This document shows positions 30,211-41,145 of a stretch of 64,000 nt of DNA, in pieces. The translations under genes and the position numbers were made by a program. The stretch lies in contig NZ_CM002917.1 in assembly GCF_000154705.2 (NCBI RefSeq), forward strand, positions 1 to 64,000, given 5' to 3'. Position 1 is the stretch's first letter. The number at the start of each line of letters is the position of its first letter. This DNA comes from Hoeflea phototrophica DFL-43 (GTDB taxonomy: Bacteria; Pseudomonadota; Alphaproteobacteria; Rhizobiales; Rhizobiaceae). Below the pieces are notes generated by a model. That model worked only from the letters and a program-made list of their open reading frames with translations, was not told the origin of the DNA and did not search any database.

Positions 30211-31719
30211 GTGCCGATATCTCCAATGATCTTCAGTCTTGCAGATCTGGCGGCGACGACGCGGTTTGCCGAAGATATGGCTTTGTCGCTCAAACCCGGA
30301 GACTGTCTTTGTCTTTCGGGTGATCTGGGTGCCGGGAAAACCACCTTTGCCCGCGCACTGATTCGCGCTGTCGCAGATGATCCGGACCTTGAGGTGCCGA
30401 GTCCGACGTTTACCCTTGTGCAGGTCTACGAGCTTCGTCTGCCCATCGCGCATTTTGATCTCTATCGCCTCGGATCGGCCGAGGAACTCGATGAGCTCGG
30501 CCTTGAGGATGCGCTGAGTGATGGTGCGGCGCTGATCGAATGGCCTGAACAAGCAGCAGAACGATTACCGCAAAATTTGGTCGAGATCCGTTTTGCGGGC
30601 CTGGATGCAACCCGTACGGCAACTGTCAGCGCTAATACAGACTTTCTTGATCGGCTCAAGCGGTCGTGTGCTGTCCGGGCCTTTCTCGAGCAGGCCGGGT
30701 TGCTGGCGGCTGAACGCCGTCACCTACAGGGCGATGCCTCATCGCGAACTTATGAAATGGTGCGCGCTGACGGGAAGGATCCGGTCATTCTGATGAATGC
30801 GCCGCACCGGCCCGATGGACCGCCCATTCGTGATGGATTGCCCTATTCGCGCATTGCCCATCTGGCGGAAGATGTCGTGCCTTTCGTCGCCATTGCCCAG
30901 TGGCTACATGAGCAGGGATTTGCGGCGCCTGAAATTCTGGCGGAAGATCTCGATCAAGGCTTCCTGCTGGTCGAATATCTTGGCTCCGGAGGCCTTCTTG
31001 ATGAACAAGGCGCGCCGGTTGCCGAACGCTATCAGCTTGCCGTCGACTGTCTGGCGGCGCTACATGGCAAGACCCCGCCAACAACAATTCCAATCGCTGG
31101 CGCTGAACATCATGTGCCGGCTTACGATCCACGGGCTATGCAGATCGAGATCGAACTGCTGACGGACTGGTATCTGCCTTGGCGCACCGGACATCCGCTG
31201 CCGGACAGCGATCGCCAGGAGTATCTTGCAATCTGGTCCGGACTGTTTTCATCGCTTGAAGCCGCCGAAAAAGCCCTGGTGCTGCGCGACTACCATTCAC
31301 CCAACCTCATCTGGCGTAGCGAACGGCAGGGATTCGATCGTCTTGGCATTATTGACTTTCAGGACGCGATGATCGGCCCATCGGCCTATGATGTGGCGTC
31401 TCTGTGCCAGGACGCGCGGGTGACCATTGAGCCCGAGCTCGCCGAAAAGCTCCTCGCCCGCTACATCGCCGCACGCCATGAAGTCGATCCTGCATTTGAT
31501 GAGGCGGCGTTCCGCGAAGCTTATGCGATCATGGCCGCCCAGCGCGCCGCTAAGATCCTGGGGATCTTTGTCCGGCTGGACCAGCGGGACGGAAAACCGG
31601 CTTATCTGCGCCATCTGCCGCGAATTGAAGCCTATATTGCGCAATCGCTCAATCATCCCGCCCTGCGGCCCTTGCGATCCTGGTTCACACGCGTTGGTAT
31701 TGGTGAGACCGAATCATAA
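30211..31719 (+). CDS. TsaE-AmgK fusion: tRNA t6A ATPase joined to an amino-sugar kinase
   Basis: A 502-residue two-domain protein. Residues 1-150 are TsaE (Walker A SGDLGAGKTTFARAL, then PSPTFTLVQVY and HFDLYRL), the ATPase needed for t6A modification of tRNA. Residues 165-500 are an aminoglycoside-phosphotransferase-fold kinase with VLRDYHSPNLIW as catalytic loop and IIDFQDAMIGPSAYDV as the metal site. This half matches AmgK, the anomeric kinase for N-acetylmuramate and N-acetylglucosamine. The next gene encodes its MurU partner. GTG at 30211 or ATG at 30226 could be the start. The two enzyme activities look intact. Confidence 0.85.
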   Translation: MPISPMIFSLADLAATTRFAEDMALSLKPGDCLCLSGDLGAGKTTFARALIRAVADDPDLEVPSPTFTLVQVYELRLPIAHFDLYRLGSAEELDELGLEDALSDGAALIEWPEQAAERLPQNLVEIRFAGLDATRTATVSANTDFLDRLKRSCAVRAFLEQAGLLAAERRHLQGDASSRTYEMVRADGKDPVILMNAPHRPDGPPIRDGLPYSRIAHLAEDVVPFVAIAQWLHEQGFAAPEILAEDLDQGFLLVEYLGSGGLLDEQGAPVAERYQLAVDCLAALHGKTPPTTIPIAGAEHHVPAYDPRAMQIEIELLTDWYLPWRTGHPLPDSDRQEYLAIWSGLFSSLEAAEKALVLRDYHSPNLIWRSERQGFDRLGIIDFQDAMIGPSAYDVASLCQDARVTIEPELAEKLLARYIAARHEVDPAFDEAAFREAYAIMAAQRAAKILGIFVRLDQRDGKPAYLRHLPRIEAYIAQSLNHPALRPLRSWFTRVGIGETES

Positions 31720-31732
31720 ACCGGGCCAGCCA

Positions 31733-32491
31733 ATGCGTATAAACTCAGCCATGATCCTCGCTGCCGGTCTCGGCACCCGCATGCGGCCGATCACCGAGAC
31801 CCTGCCCAAACCGCTGGTCGAGGTGGCAGGCAAGCCGCTGATCGCCTACAGCCTCGAGGCGCTAGACCGGATCGGGGTGACCAGCATAGTCGCGAACGTG
31901 CATTATCTTGCGCCTATGCTAACCAAATGGCTCAAGGATTGGCCCGGCGCCGAGATTGCCATTTCTGACGAAACCGAGACATTGCTGGATTCGGGTGGTG
32001 GCATCGTCAAAGCGCTGCCGCAGCTCGGCCCGTACCCGTTTCTGGTGCTCAACGCCGACACCTTCTGGCTCGAGGATCCGGATGCCGGTTCTGACAATCT
32101 GGCGCGCATGGCAGACCAGTTTGATCCGGCCATCATGGACATCATGATGATGACCGCGCGGCTCGACCAGGCCACCGGGCACACCGGAGCAGGCGATTTC
32201 ACCATCGATCCGGAAGGTCGGCTGGCACGCTATCGCGGCTCAGGCGATCCGGTGATCTATGCCGGAGCGCTGGTGCTCAGTCCCCATATCTTCGATGCCA
32301 TTTCCGAGCCAAAGTTCTCGCTCAACCGCTGTTTTGACGCAGCCATCGAAAGCGGACGCCTGTTTGGCGCACCGATGCTTGGCCATTGGTTGACCGTCGG
32401 CACGCCCGCCGCGATTGGCGAGGCGGAGGCTGCCATGAGTGCCTATCTCAACGGTTCAGCCTCATCAACCGGCCATCGGCCAAACAGATGA
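31733..32491 (+). CDS. murU: N-acetylmuramate alpha-1-phosphate uridylyltransferase
   Basis: A 252-residue nucleotidyltransferase of the sugar-phosphate family. The signature AMILAAGLGTRMRPITETLPKPL is at the N-terminus (positions 6-28), with the metal site in LVLNADTFW. Next to AmgK it is best read as MurU, which makes UDP-MurNAc directly from MurNAc-1-phosphate and so bypasses de novo synthesis; this route confers fosfomycin tolerance in Pseudomonas. The ATG at 31733 follows the amgK stop by 13 bases. Its end overlaps addB by four bases. Confidence 0.88.
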   Translation: MRINSAMILAAGLGTRMRPITETLPKPLVEVAGKPLIAYSLEALDRIGVTSIVANVHYLAPMLTKWLKDWPGAEIAISDETETLLDSGGGIVKALPQLGPYPFLVLNADTFWLEDPDAGSDNLARMADQFDPAIMDIMMMTARLDQATGHTGAGDFTIDPEGRLARYRGSGDPVIYAGALVLSPHIFDAISEPKFSLNRCFDAAIESGRLFGAPMLGHWLTVGTPAAIGEAEAAMSAYLNGSASSTGHRPNR

Positions 32492-35400
32492 CCAGATCCG
32501 CGCCGCATATCGTGACGATTCCGCCCGGCGCGCCGTTTCTGTCCGTCCTGGTCGAGAAAATTCATGGTGGCGGGCTCATTGATGGCCTTGCCTATCGGCC
32601 GGAAGATCCGCTTTCGCTGGCTCGCGCAACCATTTTCGTCCCCACACGAAGGGCAGCCCGCGCGCTTCGCTCCGAACTCACGGACCGGATCGGGGTGGGG
32701 TCTGCAATCCTGCCGTCGATCCGGCCCCTTGGCGAGACCGATGAGGACGCGGGCTTTTTCGATTCCGCCGATCCTGCGACCCTGTCGCTTGACCCGGCGA
32801 TCCCGCAAACGGCTGCAACCTTGCGGTTGGCCGATCTAGTGCTGGCCTGGAAAAAGGCATTGCCCCGAGCAGTTCTGGATCATCTCGGTGGCGCGCCTCT
32901 GGTTGCTCCGGCCAATCCGGCCGATGCAATATGGCTCGGTCGCAGCCTGTTCGATCTCATTCAGGCTGTCGAAACCGAGGAATGTGACTTTGCCGGCCTC
33001 GATCAGGTCGTCTCCGAAGATCTTCAGCAATGGTGGCAGCTCACACGCGAGTTCCTGGCGATCGCCCGGGAATACTGGCCGGCGCTGCTCACCGAGATCT
33101 CCCGTTCCAGCCCGGCGGGCCATCACAATGCGATGATCGACGTCTTCACCCGGGCATTGACCACGGATCCCGAAGATAGGCCGGTCATTGTTGCCGGCTC
33201 CACCGGCACGCGCCCCTCGACCGCGCGGCTGATCGCAGCCATTGCCCATCTGCCCAGAGGCGCGGTGGTTTTGCCCGGCCTTGACCATGCCATGGGCCTG
33301 TCCCATTGGCAGGATCTGGCCAAGTCGGTTTCTGTGACGGCTCCACCTGGCACACCGGTTTCGTTCGACCCCGCGGCGCGCAGTCACCCGCAATATGGTC
33401 TGCTGCGTCTCCTTGAAAGCTGCGGTGTCGATATCGCGAGTCTCGGCGATATCCCGGAAATCGCTATGCTCGAGGGCGCCATGGAGGTGCGCCGTGCGGC
33501 GGTTTCCGCGGCGCTTCTCCCGGCTGGCACCACTGAGGCCTGGGGAGAGCCGGGCTTTCTGCCCGATGCCAGCGCACTCAGTCAGGCCTTCGCATCCGTG
33601 AGCCTGATCGAGGCGGCAAATGAACGGGAAGAGGCTGCCGCACTGGCGGCCGCCATGCGCCAGGCGCTTGAACCCGGTTCCAAGAGCGCAGAACCGGTCG
33701 TGGCTTTGGTCACCCCCGACAGAAACCTTGCCCGCCGGGTGGTGGTGGAGCTTCAACGCTACGGGATCGAGGCCAATGATTCGGGCGGCATCCCGCTGAT
33801 GTCGAGCCCGCAAGGCGGGCTGGTGCGGCTCGCGGTCCAGGTGGCTTTTGCGCCCGGCGACGCCGTGGCGATCACTGCTCTGATCAAGCATCCACTGGCT
33901 CGTTTCGGGCTCGATCAGCAATCGGCCCAGCAGCTGGCAGGCATTGTCGAACGCATTGCGCTCAGGGGCGGAAGTGGCGAGGCGGATGTTGACCAGCTCG
34001 AGACCCTGGTTGCCGAGCGCTCCGAGGCCCGCAAGAAACCCCATGCGGCCCGTTGGCTGACAAGGATTTCAGACCAGGATGCAGAAGCGGCGCGCGATTT
34101 CGCTGCCCGCGTGGCGGATGCGCTGTCTCCGTTGACGTCGATCCTGGTCGAGGCTCCGGGGCAAAGGTTTTCAAATGCTGTCGATATTGGCGGTTTGGCG
34201 GGGCTGACTGCCGAAACGCTTGAGAAGATCTGCAGCGATGAAACCGGCAGCCTTGAACCGCTCTGGGGAGACGAGGCCGGCGAGGTTCTGTCGAACATCC
34301 TGCTGGAGACAAGGGACAGCGGCTCCACGCTCACGATTACCGGCCATGAATGGATTGGCGCGCTTGATGCGCTGATCTCGGGCCGGATGGTCAAGCCACG
34401 CACCGGGGGTCACCCGCGCGCATTCATCTGGGGTGCGCTGGAAGCCCGGCTGCAGCATGTCGACACCATTCTTCTGGGTGCGCTCAATGAAGGGGTCTGG
34501 CCGCAAGCAGGCCAGGAAGATCCCTTCCTGTCGCGCTCAATGAAGGCCGCCATGGGCCTGGAACCGCCTGAACGGCGGATCGGCCAAGCCGCGCATGATT
34601 TTCAGATGGCGATGGGTGCACCGCAGGTGGTGCTTTCACGGGCCAACCGGTCGGGCAAGGCACCCACCGTCGCCTCGCGCTGGCTGCAGCGGCTGCTTGC
34701 CGTCGCGGGATCAGACACCGCCACTGCGTTGCGCCATCGGGGCGACGCCTTGCTCGATCATGTCCGCAGTCTTGATCAGGCAACGCCAGTATCCCCAGCT
34801 ATCCGTCCGGAACCGAAACCACCCGCGCAAATGCAGCCCCAAAGCTACTCCTTTTCCGAAGTTGCAACGCTGCGCCGCGATCCCTACGCCATCTATGCCC
34901 GCCGGGTGTTGCGTCTTGATCCGCTGGAACCGTTCCTGACGGATCCGGGCCCCCGCGAGCGGGGCACGCTTTATCACGCAATCCTGGAGCAGTTCATTGC
35001 AAGCCGGGCGCCGGGAGATCGCACGCTTGAAGCACTGCGCGAGATTGCCGCCGCGCATTTTCTTGATGCGGAGCTGCCGGATGCCACTGCGCTGATCTGG
35101 CAATCGCGCTTTGACAAAGCGGCGGCTGCCATCGCCGGTTGGGAGGCTGGAATTGCCAGCGGGCATGGCCGCTCTGTGGTCGAGGCGCGTGCCAGTCTCG
35201 AAATGCCGCTGGCGGGCATCCGGCTGACCGGCATGGCCGACCGGATCGATCTACGCGCCGATGGCACGGCCTGGATCATCGATTACAAGACCGGCGGCAC
35301 GCCGTCACGCAAACAGGCCCGCACCCTGCTCGATCCGCAACTGGCGCTGGAGGCCCATGCGCTGCGTCAGGGCGGTTTTGCCGATCTCGGCGCCCTACCC

Positions 35401-35694
35401 GCTTCCGCCTTGCTGTATCTGCGTCTGACCGGCAAGGATCCCTTTGCCGAACGCGTGGACAATGATCCGGAAAAGCCTGGCCGGGATGAGTTCCTCAATC
35501 CTGATGAACTGGCACAGAAGGCCGCCGATGAGCTGACCTGGTTGGTGACCCTGCTCAGAAGCGGCAAACGTGGCTTCCTCTCCCGCGCCATCCCCAAGAG
35601 CGTGCGCGATTTTGCCGGCGACTATGATCATCTGGCACGCGTGGCCGAATGGCAGACCGTGGTCGACGCCGAGGGAGGTGATGGCGATGACTGA
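32488..35694 (+). CDS. addB: double-strand break repair protein AddB
   Basis: A 1068-residue subunit of the AddAB helicase-nuclease, which processes double-strand ends for RecA-dependent repair. The N-terminal half is helicase-like but lacks a clear GKT P-loop (IFVPTRRAARALRSEL stands in its place). The C-terminal RecB-type nuclease shows GMADRIDL and WIIDYKTGG. No cysteine occurs in the last 270 residues or so, hence no iron-sulfur cluster of the Bacillus AddB type is expected. The start overlaps murU (ATGA), and the end overlaps addA by eight bases. Confidence 0.92.
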   Translation: MTRSAPHIVTIPPGAPFLSVLVEKIHGGGLIDGLAYRPEDPLSLARATIFVPTRRAARALRSELTDRIGVGSAILPSIRPLGETDEDAGFFDSADPATLSLDPAIPQTAATLRLADLVLAWKKALPRAVLDHLGGAPLVAPANPADAIWLGRSLFDLIQAVETEECDFAGLDQVVSEDLQQWWQLTREFLAIAREYWPALLTEISRSSPAGHHNAMIDVFTRALTTDPEDRPVIVAGSTGTRPSTARLIAAIAHLPRGAVVLPGLDHAMGLSHWQDLAKSVSVTAPPGTPVSFDPAARSHPQYGLLRLLESCGVDIASLGDIPEIAMLEGAMEVRRAAVSAALLPAGTTEAWGEPGFLPDASALSQAFASVSLIEAANEREEAAALAAAMRQALEPGSKSAEPVVALVTPDRNLARRVVVELQRYGIEANDSGGIPLMSSPQGGLVRLAVQVAFAPGDAVAITALIKHPLARFGLDQQSAQQLAGIVERIALRGGSGEADVDQLETLVAERSEARKKPHAARWLTRISDQDAEAARDFAARVADALSPLTSILVEAPGQRFSNAVDIGGLAGLTAETLEKICSDETGSLEPLWGDEAGEVLSNILLETRDSGSTLTITGHEWIGALDALISGRMVKPRTGGHPRAFIWGALEARLQHVDTILLGALNEGVWPQAGQEDPFLSRSMKAAMGLEPPERRIGQAAHDFQMAMGAPQVVLSRANRSGKAPTVASRWLQRLLAVAGSDTATALRHRGDALLDHVRSLDQATPVSPAIRPEPKPPAQMQPQSYSFSEVATLRRDPYAIYARRVLRLDPLEPFLTDPGPRERGTLYHAILEQFIASRAPGDRTLEALREIAAAHFLDAELPDATALIWQSRFDKAAAAIAGWEAGIASGHGRSVVEARASLEMPLAGIRLTGMADRIDLRADGTAWIIDYKTGGTPSRKQARTLLDPQLALEAHALRQGGFADLGALPASALLYLRLTGKDPFAERVDNDPEKPGRDEFLNPDELAQKAADELTWLVTLLRSGKRGFLSRAIPKSVRDFAGDYDHLARVAEWQTVVDAEGGDGDD

Positions 35695-38600
35695 GACGAA
35701 CGGCACAGACGTCATCTCCCAGACCACGCTTAGGCAAAACCGCGCGGCAACGCCGCAGCTCTCGGCCTGGGTGTCCGCCAATGCCGGCTCCGGCAAGACC
35801 CATGTGCTGGCGCGGCGGGTGATCCGGCTTCTGTTGCGCGGTGCGCGCCCGTCAGCGATCCTGTGCCTGACCTACACCAAGGCGGCCGCTGCGGAGATGT
35901 CCAACCGGGTGTTCAAGACACTGGCCGACTGGGTGCTTCTTGACGATCAGGCGCTGGCAGAAAAGCTCACCGAGCTCGAAGGCGCACCCACTGAGCCCAG
36001 GACACTGATCCTCGCTCGACGCCTGTTCGCCACAGCCCTCGAAACCCCGGGTGGGCTCAAGATCCAGACCATTCACGCTTTCTGCGAAGCCGTGCTGCAC
36101 CGGTTTCCGCTCGAGGCCAACATTCCAGGTCATTTCTCGGTACTGGATGACCAGAAAGCCGCCGAACTTCTCGCCGAAGCGCGCCGGGAGCTGATGTCGG
36201 CGCAAGCCTTCGAAGCAGATCCGGCGCTTGCCGATGCTGTCACCCAAGCTTTGGACATTGGCGGTGAGAGCGGTTTCGACAAGCTGTTGGCCGGGCTCTA
36301 TGCGCGGCGGCGGGATTGTCTCGCTTTTGACGCGGCAGCCAGCAAGGCAGGCGGTGCGGATGCCATGATCCGGACGGCGCTGGGTCTCGCCGAAGATGAG
36401 GATGAGACCGCGATCATCGCTCAGGCCTGGCCGATGGAAGCCCTGCCGATTGATTATGTCAAGGATGTGTTCGAGTTTGCCGGTTCGGCCAAATCCGCGT
36501 CAAAGGCCTATGATTTCACCTATGGCCTCGTCGCCGCTCATTCCCAAACCGACCCAGCGGAGCGGCTTGATCTCCTGCGACAGGTGTTTTTCACCAAGTC
36601 CGGTCCGCCTTCAAAGCTAGGAAGTGTCGCATCGAAATCGGTTGCGGAACGATTCCCCGATCTTGCTGACCGGGCGCAAGCAGCCCAGGCGCAGATTGCC
36701 GGTGTGTTTGACCGTCTGGCACGGCTCAAGGCTCTGGATGCATCGCTGATCGCCTACCATCTGGCGCGGCGCTACATTGGCGGTTTTGCCGCGATGAAAT
36801 CCCGCCAGGCGCTGCTCGATTACGATGATCTGATTGCGGCCACGGCGTCATTGCTCGAAAAGAGCGGTGCCAGCGCATGGGTGCACTACAAGCTCGACCA
36901 GGGCATCGATCACATTCTGGTGGACGAGGCGCAGGACACCGCACCCCTGCAATGGAGCGTCATCGGTAAACTGTCCGAAGAGTTCTTTGCCGGCGAAGGA
37001 GCGCGTCAGGCCCGCCGCACGCTGTTTGCCGTTGGTGACGAGAAACAGTCGATCTATTCGTTCCAGGGTGCCCGGCCCGAGCGGTTTGCCCAGGAGCGGC
37101 GAAGCACGCAGCTGAAGGCTGAAGCAGCCGGCGTTGTCTTCGAACATGTGCCGTTGCGGGTTTCGTTCCGCTCTTCCTCCGAAGTGCTGAAGCTGGTTGA
37201 TCATGTCTTCGCCTCGGCGGACGCCATGCGCGGGATGGGCGATCCGGATGAACCGGTTATGCATGAGACAGCGCGCGCCCGTGCGCCCGGCCAGGCCGAG
37301 CTTTGGCCCATGATCGCCAAACAGAAATCCGATGATGACGATGACTGGACGGCAGCCTTCGATGATGTGCCCGAAGCTGCACCGTCAGCGCAATTGGCCC
37401 GCCGAATTGCCACGGTGCTTCGCGACTGGATCGACAATGAAATGATCGAGGATCAAAAGACCAGGAAGCTGCGCCCGATCACCCCTGGCGATGTTCTGGT
37501 TCTGGTGCGCAAGCGCGATGGCTTTGTGCCGACGCTCCTGCGAACGCTTAAGGCGATGACCGGCATTCCCGTGGCTGGTGCCGACCGGTTACGGCTGACC
37601 GATCACATCGCCGTTCAGGACCTGATGGCGTTGGGTAGTTTTGTCCTGCTCGATGAGGATGACCTCTCGCTCGCTGCTCTGATCAAGAGTCCCCTACTGG
37701 GTCTCGATGAAGATGCCCTGTTCAGGCTTGCAGCCGGACGGCCCGACGGCCTCTCTGTCTGGAATCATCTGCTTGAATTGGCGAAGACCGAACCCCTATT
37801 CGCCTCAGCGCGTAACCGCTTGGTTCGCTGGCGTGCGATGGCGCACATCCAGCCGCCGCATGATTTTTATGCCACTGTTCTCGGTCCTGATGGCGGCCGC
37901 CAGGCCTACCTTTCAAGGCTTGGGCATGAGGCGGGCGATGTGCTTGACGAATTTCTTGGCCTGACGCTGGACCACGAACAGGCAGGCCTTCCGGGGCTGC
38001 AAGCCTTTCTTGCGATGCTGGAAAGCGACGCGCCGGAGATCAAGCGCGAGATGGAGGCCGGATCCGGCGCGGTGCGGATCATGACGGTTCATGCCGCCAA
38101 GGGTCTGGAGGCACCGATCGTGTTTCTGGTCGATTCGGGCGGTGAAGCATTTCAGACAAGCCATCAGCCTAATCTGTGGCTGATCCCCCAAGGTCCCCAC
38201 CAGGGGTCTGACGGGCCATCGGTCCCGGTATGGTTGCCCGACAAGACCTACAACAATGGTGCAACCAATCCGTTGCGCGAGCTCGCAAAGGAGCAGGCCG
38301 AGGAAGAGTACAGGCGGCTTCTGTATGTGGGCCTCACCCGGGCCGCTGACCGGCTGGTGGTTTGCGGTTATCGTGGCCTCAAGGAAGCCAAATCACCCAC
38401 ATGGCATACTCTCGCCTCGGCGGGCTTCGAGCGCGCAGCGGAGGCAGGCGATTACGCGGTCGGCGAGATCGAACGTGAAGCCGACAACACCACTTTCCCC
38501 GTATTGCGGCTGCAACGCGCGGCACCGGCACCGGTGGCGCCAGGCGAGCCCGCCGCCGATTCAAAGGAAAGAACCGCGGCTCCGGCTCCTATCCCAAGCT

Positions 38601-39271
38601 CGCCATTGCCGCCACCCACGCGCCTGCCGAGGCCTTTGGCGCCATCGGGCGTGGGAGCGGTCCTTGAAGACAGTGCCAATCTCGCCAACCGCTCTCCGTT
38701 TGCGGACAAACCGGCTGGCTCCGGCGCAGCTCTTGAACGCGGAAGCATGATCCACCGCTTGCTTCAGGTGTTGCCCTCGATCCCACCAGAGGAGCGTGAT
38801 GCGGCACTTGAGCGTTATCTCGAACGGGCATTGCCGGGCGCGGACCGTTCGGAGGCCGGTTTGATTGCCGGTCAGGTCCGTTCGGTGTTGGACGATGCGC
38901 GTTTTGCCGGCGTCTTCGCCGCACAACAGGGAGAAGCCGAAGTCTCGGTCATGGGGACCTTGCGCATTGCCGGAGAGGAGCGCGCGGTCTCGGGCCGCAT
39001 CGACCGGATCGCGGTGTTGGCGGACCGGGTGCTGATTGTCGATTACAAGACCGGTCTTGCGCCCGGCTCCGGGGAACCACCACCTCACAGTCACGTTTCC
39101 CAGCTCGCCATCTATCGGGCCTTGCTCGCCCCGCTCTATCCGGACCGGAAAATCGAGGCGGCGTTGATCTATGTTTCCGGCCCGGTTCTGGTGCCGATCC
39201 CTGAAACCGCACTTGATGCGGCTATGATGGCACTGGAGCCGCGATCACGATTTGAGGCTGATGCTGGATGA
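35687..39271 (+). CDS. addA: double-strand break repair helicase AddA
   Basis: A 1194-residue UvrD/RecB-type helicase with a C-terminal nuclease domain, partner of AddB. Helicase motifs are [13 protein letters not shown] (I), [13 protein letters not shown] (II), [13 protein letters not shown] (III), [15 protein letters not shown] (V) and [13 protein letters not shown] (VI). The nuclease has GRIDRIAV and [12 protein letters not shown] Pro/Ala-rich linker precedes the nuclease. I use the ATG at 35687, eight bases after GGAGG; an ATG at 35681 is too near to it. Confidence 0.95.
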   Translation: MTETNGTDVISQTTLRQNRAATPQLSAWVSANAGSGKTHVLARRVIRLLLRGARPSAILCLTYTKAAAAEMSNRVFKTLADWVLLDDQALAEKLTELEGAPTEPRTLILARRLFATALETPGGLKIQTIHAFCEAVLHRFPLEANIPGHFSVLDDQKAAELLAEARRELMSAQAFEADPALADAVTQALDIGGESGFDKLLAGLYARRRDCLAFDAAASKAGGADAMIRTALGLAEDEDETAIIAQAWPMEALPIDYVKDVFEFAGSAKSASKAYDFTYGLVAAHSQTDPAERLDLLRQVFFTKSGPPSKLGSVASKSVAERFPDLADRAQAAQAQIAGVFDRLARLKALDASLIAYHLARRYIGGFAAMKSRQALLDYDDLIAATASLLEKSGASAWVHYKLDQGIDHILVDEAQDTAPLQWSVIGKLSEEFFAGEGARQARRTLFAVGDEKQSIYSFQGARPERFAQERRSTQLKAEAAGVVFEHVPLRVSFRSSSEVLKLVDHVFASADAMRGMGDPDEPVMHETARARAPGQAELWPMIAKQKSDDDDDWTAAFDDVPEAAPSAQLARRIATVLRDWIDNEMIEDQKTRKLRPITPGDVLVLVRKRDGFVPTLLRTLKAMTGIPVAGADRLRLTDHIAVQDLMALGSFVLLDEDDLSLAALIKSPLLGLDEDALFRLAAGRPDGLSVWNHLLELAKTEPLFASARNRLVRWRAMAHIQPPHDFYATVLGPDGGRQAYLSRLGHEAGDVLDEFLGLTLDHEQAGLPGLQAFLAMLESDAPEIKREMEAGSGAVRIMTVHAAKGLEAPIVFLVDSGGEAFQTSHQPNLWLIPQGPHQGSDGPSVPVWLPDKTYNNGATNPLRELAKEQAEEEYRRLLYVGLTRAADRLVVCGYRGLKEAKSPTWHTLASAGFERAAEAGDYAVGEIEREADNTTFPVLRLQRAAPAPVAPGEPAADSKERTAAPAPIPSSPLPPPTRLPRPLAPSGVGAVLEDSANLANRSPFADKPAGSGAALERGSMIHRLLQVLPSIPPEERDAALERYLERALPGADRSEAGLIAGQVRSVLDDARFAGVFAAQQGEAEVSVMGTLRIAGEERAVSGRIDRIAVLADRVLIVDYKTGLAPGSGEPPPHSHVSQLAIYRALLAPLYPDRKIEAALIYVSGPVLVPIPETALDAAMMALEPRSRFEADAG

Positions 39272-39350
39272 GCCCCGAAAGCACTTGAATACTGCAGGGC
39301 GAATCATCACATTATCTGCATCCAAGACAGATCCCAAAGGAGTGCCCATC

Positions 39351-39674
39351 ATGGCAACCGTGAAAGTAGACAGCGCCAATTTCCAGAGCGAAGTGCTCGA
39401 TTCCAGCGTTCCGGTCGTCGTCGACTTCTGGGCCGAGTGGTGTGGCCCTTGCAAGATGATTGCACCCAGCCTTGAGGAAATCTCCAATGAGATGGAAGGC
39501 AAGGTGAAGGTCGCCAAGATCAACATCGACGAGAACCCGGAGATTGCATCGCAATTCGGCGTTCGTTCGATCCCCACACTTGCCATGTTCAAGGCCGGTG
39601 CAGTTGCCGATATCAAGGTTGGCGCCTCCCCCAAGACCGCACTTTCGAGCTGGATCAGTGGCGCCGTCGCCTGA
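39351..39674 (+). CDS. trxA: thioredoxin
   Basis: A 107-residue thioredoxin, the general cytoplasmic protein disulfide reductase. The active site is [11 protein letters not shown], and the cis-proline is in RSIPTLAMF. The ATG at 39351 has AAGGAG eight bases upstream. It lies 79 bases after addA, and a strong terminator follows it. Confidence 0.97.
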   Translation: MATVKVDSANFQSEVLDSSVPVVVDFWAEWCGPCKMIAPSLEEISNEMEGKVKVAKINIDENPEIASQFGVRSIPTLAMFKAGAVADIKVGASPKTALSSWISGAVA

Positions 39675-39691
39675 TCCCATTGCAGATGAAC

Positions 39692-39725
39692 AAAAAACCC
39701 GCCTGGTCTGCCTGGCGGGTTTTTT
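39692..39725. terminator. bidirectional terminator between trxA and folC
   Basis: AAAAAACCCGCC at 39692-39703 pairs perfectly with GGCGGGTTTTTT at 39714-39725 around a ten-base loop, so it works for trxA on the plus strand and for folC on the minus strand. Confidence 0.9.
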
Positions 39726-39748
39726 GTTTTAGGCCCAATTCATATGAT

Positions 39749-41095
39749 TCATTTCGGTGGCGTTCCGTTACGCTCGAGCACATCGCCCAGCAGATAAAGT
39801 GAGCCGCCAATGAGGATGCGCGGGGCAGGCTCCAGCCTGTTCCAGTTTCGGGTTACCGCGTCGATTGCTGCTTCCACACTTTCCGCAGATTCCGCCGTCA
39901 GCCCGGCTTCATCGGCCGCATCGGCCATAAGCTCCGGATCAATGCTCGCATCGGATGCCGGCACCGGAACCGCAAACACATGCCGCGCCATGCCGACAAA
40001 GGCTTCGAAATAGCCGACCGGATCCTTGGTGTTGATCATCCCGGTGATCAGGAACAGCGGCCGTGAATCCCGTTCCTCGAGATTGGCCATGGCCTCGGCG
40101 ATTACCTTTCCGGCGCCCGGATTGTGGCCGCCATCAATCCACAGCTCGACCCCTTCCATGGTGGCCTCTGCCAGCCGTCCCTGCGGCAGCCGTTCCAGCC
40201 GTCCCGGCCATGAGACCTGGGTAAGGCCTTTGGCGATCGCTGTATCATCAAGTTCGAAGCCAGCGGCCTTCAGCGCGCGGATTGCTGCGGCGGCGTTCGA
40301 CTGCTGGTGCCGGCCCGCCAGGCGCGGCAGTGGCAGGTCGATCAGTTCTTCCTCATCCTGATAGGCAAGACGGCCGTTCTCTTCCTGCGCGAAATAGTCC
40401 TGCCCGTAGACACTGACCGGGCACCTCAGCCGCTCGGCGATGCTGATGAGCACGTCGCACGCGGCTTCTTCGGTCTGCGCCCCGATCACCACCGGGACAT
40501 CGGCTTTGATGATCCCGCCCTTCTCCGCCGCGATCAGCTCCACCCGGTCGCCAAGATAGGCCTGATGGTCGAGCGAAATCGACATGATCAGCGCCACGGC
40601 CGGGTTTGAAATCACATTGGTGGCATCAAACCGGCCGCCAAGGCCCACCTCTATGATCGCCACATCCGCGGGATGTTCGGAAAACAGCACGAACATCACC
40701 GCTGTCAGGATCTCGAAAACGGTGATGGTTTCGCCTTGGTTGGCTTCGGCCACCCGGCGGACCGCATCTGCCAGCACATCATCGGATACCAGCTGTCCGC
40801 CGCCTTCCGCACCAAGCCGGTAGCGTTCATGCCAATTGACCAGATGCGGCGAGGTATGAACGTGCGCAGTAAGTCCGTGGGCTTCGAGGATCGCGCGGCA
40901 GAAGGCGCCTGTCGAGCCCTTGCCATTGGTCCCGGCAATGTGGATCACCGGTGGCAGCCGCTGATGCGGGTTGCCAAGACGCTCCAGAAGCCGGGTGATA
41001 CGGCCCAGCGAAAGGTCAAAGCCTTTCGGATGCAACGCCATCAATGCGTTGATTTCCTGCTCTGTCGCAGACACCACCGATTTTTCCACGGTCAT
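39749..41095 (-). CDS. folC: bifunctional dihydrofolate/folylpolyglutamate synthase
   Basis: A 448-residue Mur-ligase-type enzyme that adds glutamate to dihydropteroate and then extends folates. The P-loop is IAGTNGKGSTGAF near residue 55. The IIEVGLGGRFDATNV metal/substrate segment and the ELWIDGGHNPGAG domain switch follow. It is the last gene of the trpF-trpB-trpA-accD-folC run, an order shared by many alphaproteobacteria. Confidence 0.95.
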   Translation of the reverse strand: MTVEKSVVSATEQEINALMALHPKGFDLSLGRITRLLERLGNPHQRLPPVIHIAGTNGKGSTGAFCRAILEAHGLTAHVHTSPHLVNWHERYRLGAEGGGQLVSDDVLADAVRRVAEANQGETITVFEILTAVMFVLFSEHPADVAIIEVGLGGRFDATNVISNPAVALIMSISLDHQAYLGDRVELIAAEKGGIIKADVPVVIGAQTEEAACDVLISIAERLRCPVSVYGQDYFAQEENGRLAYQDEEELIDLPLPRLAGRHQQSNAAAAIRALKAAGFELDDTAIAKGLTQVSWPGRLERLPQGRLAEATMEGVELWIDGGHNPGAGKVIAEAMANLEERDSRPLFLITGMINTKDPVGYFEAFVGMARHVFAVPVPASDASIDPELMADAADEAGLTAESAESVEAAIDAVTRNWNRLEPAPRILIGGSLYLLGDVLERNGTPPK

Positions 41096-41145
41096 CGATC
41101 CTGTTCTGGATACCGGCCTTCAAATCCAACCGCTTCAGGGAGATG

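Noticed and set aside
32836..34044. Open frame of 402 codons on the minus strand
   Set aside because: It is antisense to addB, with no domain evidence.
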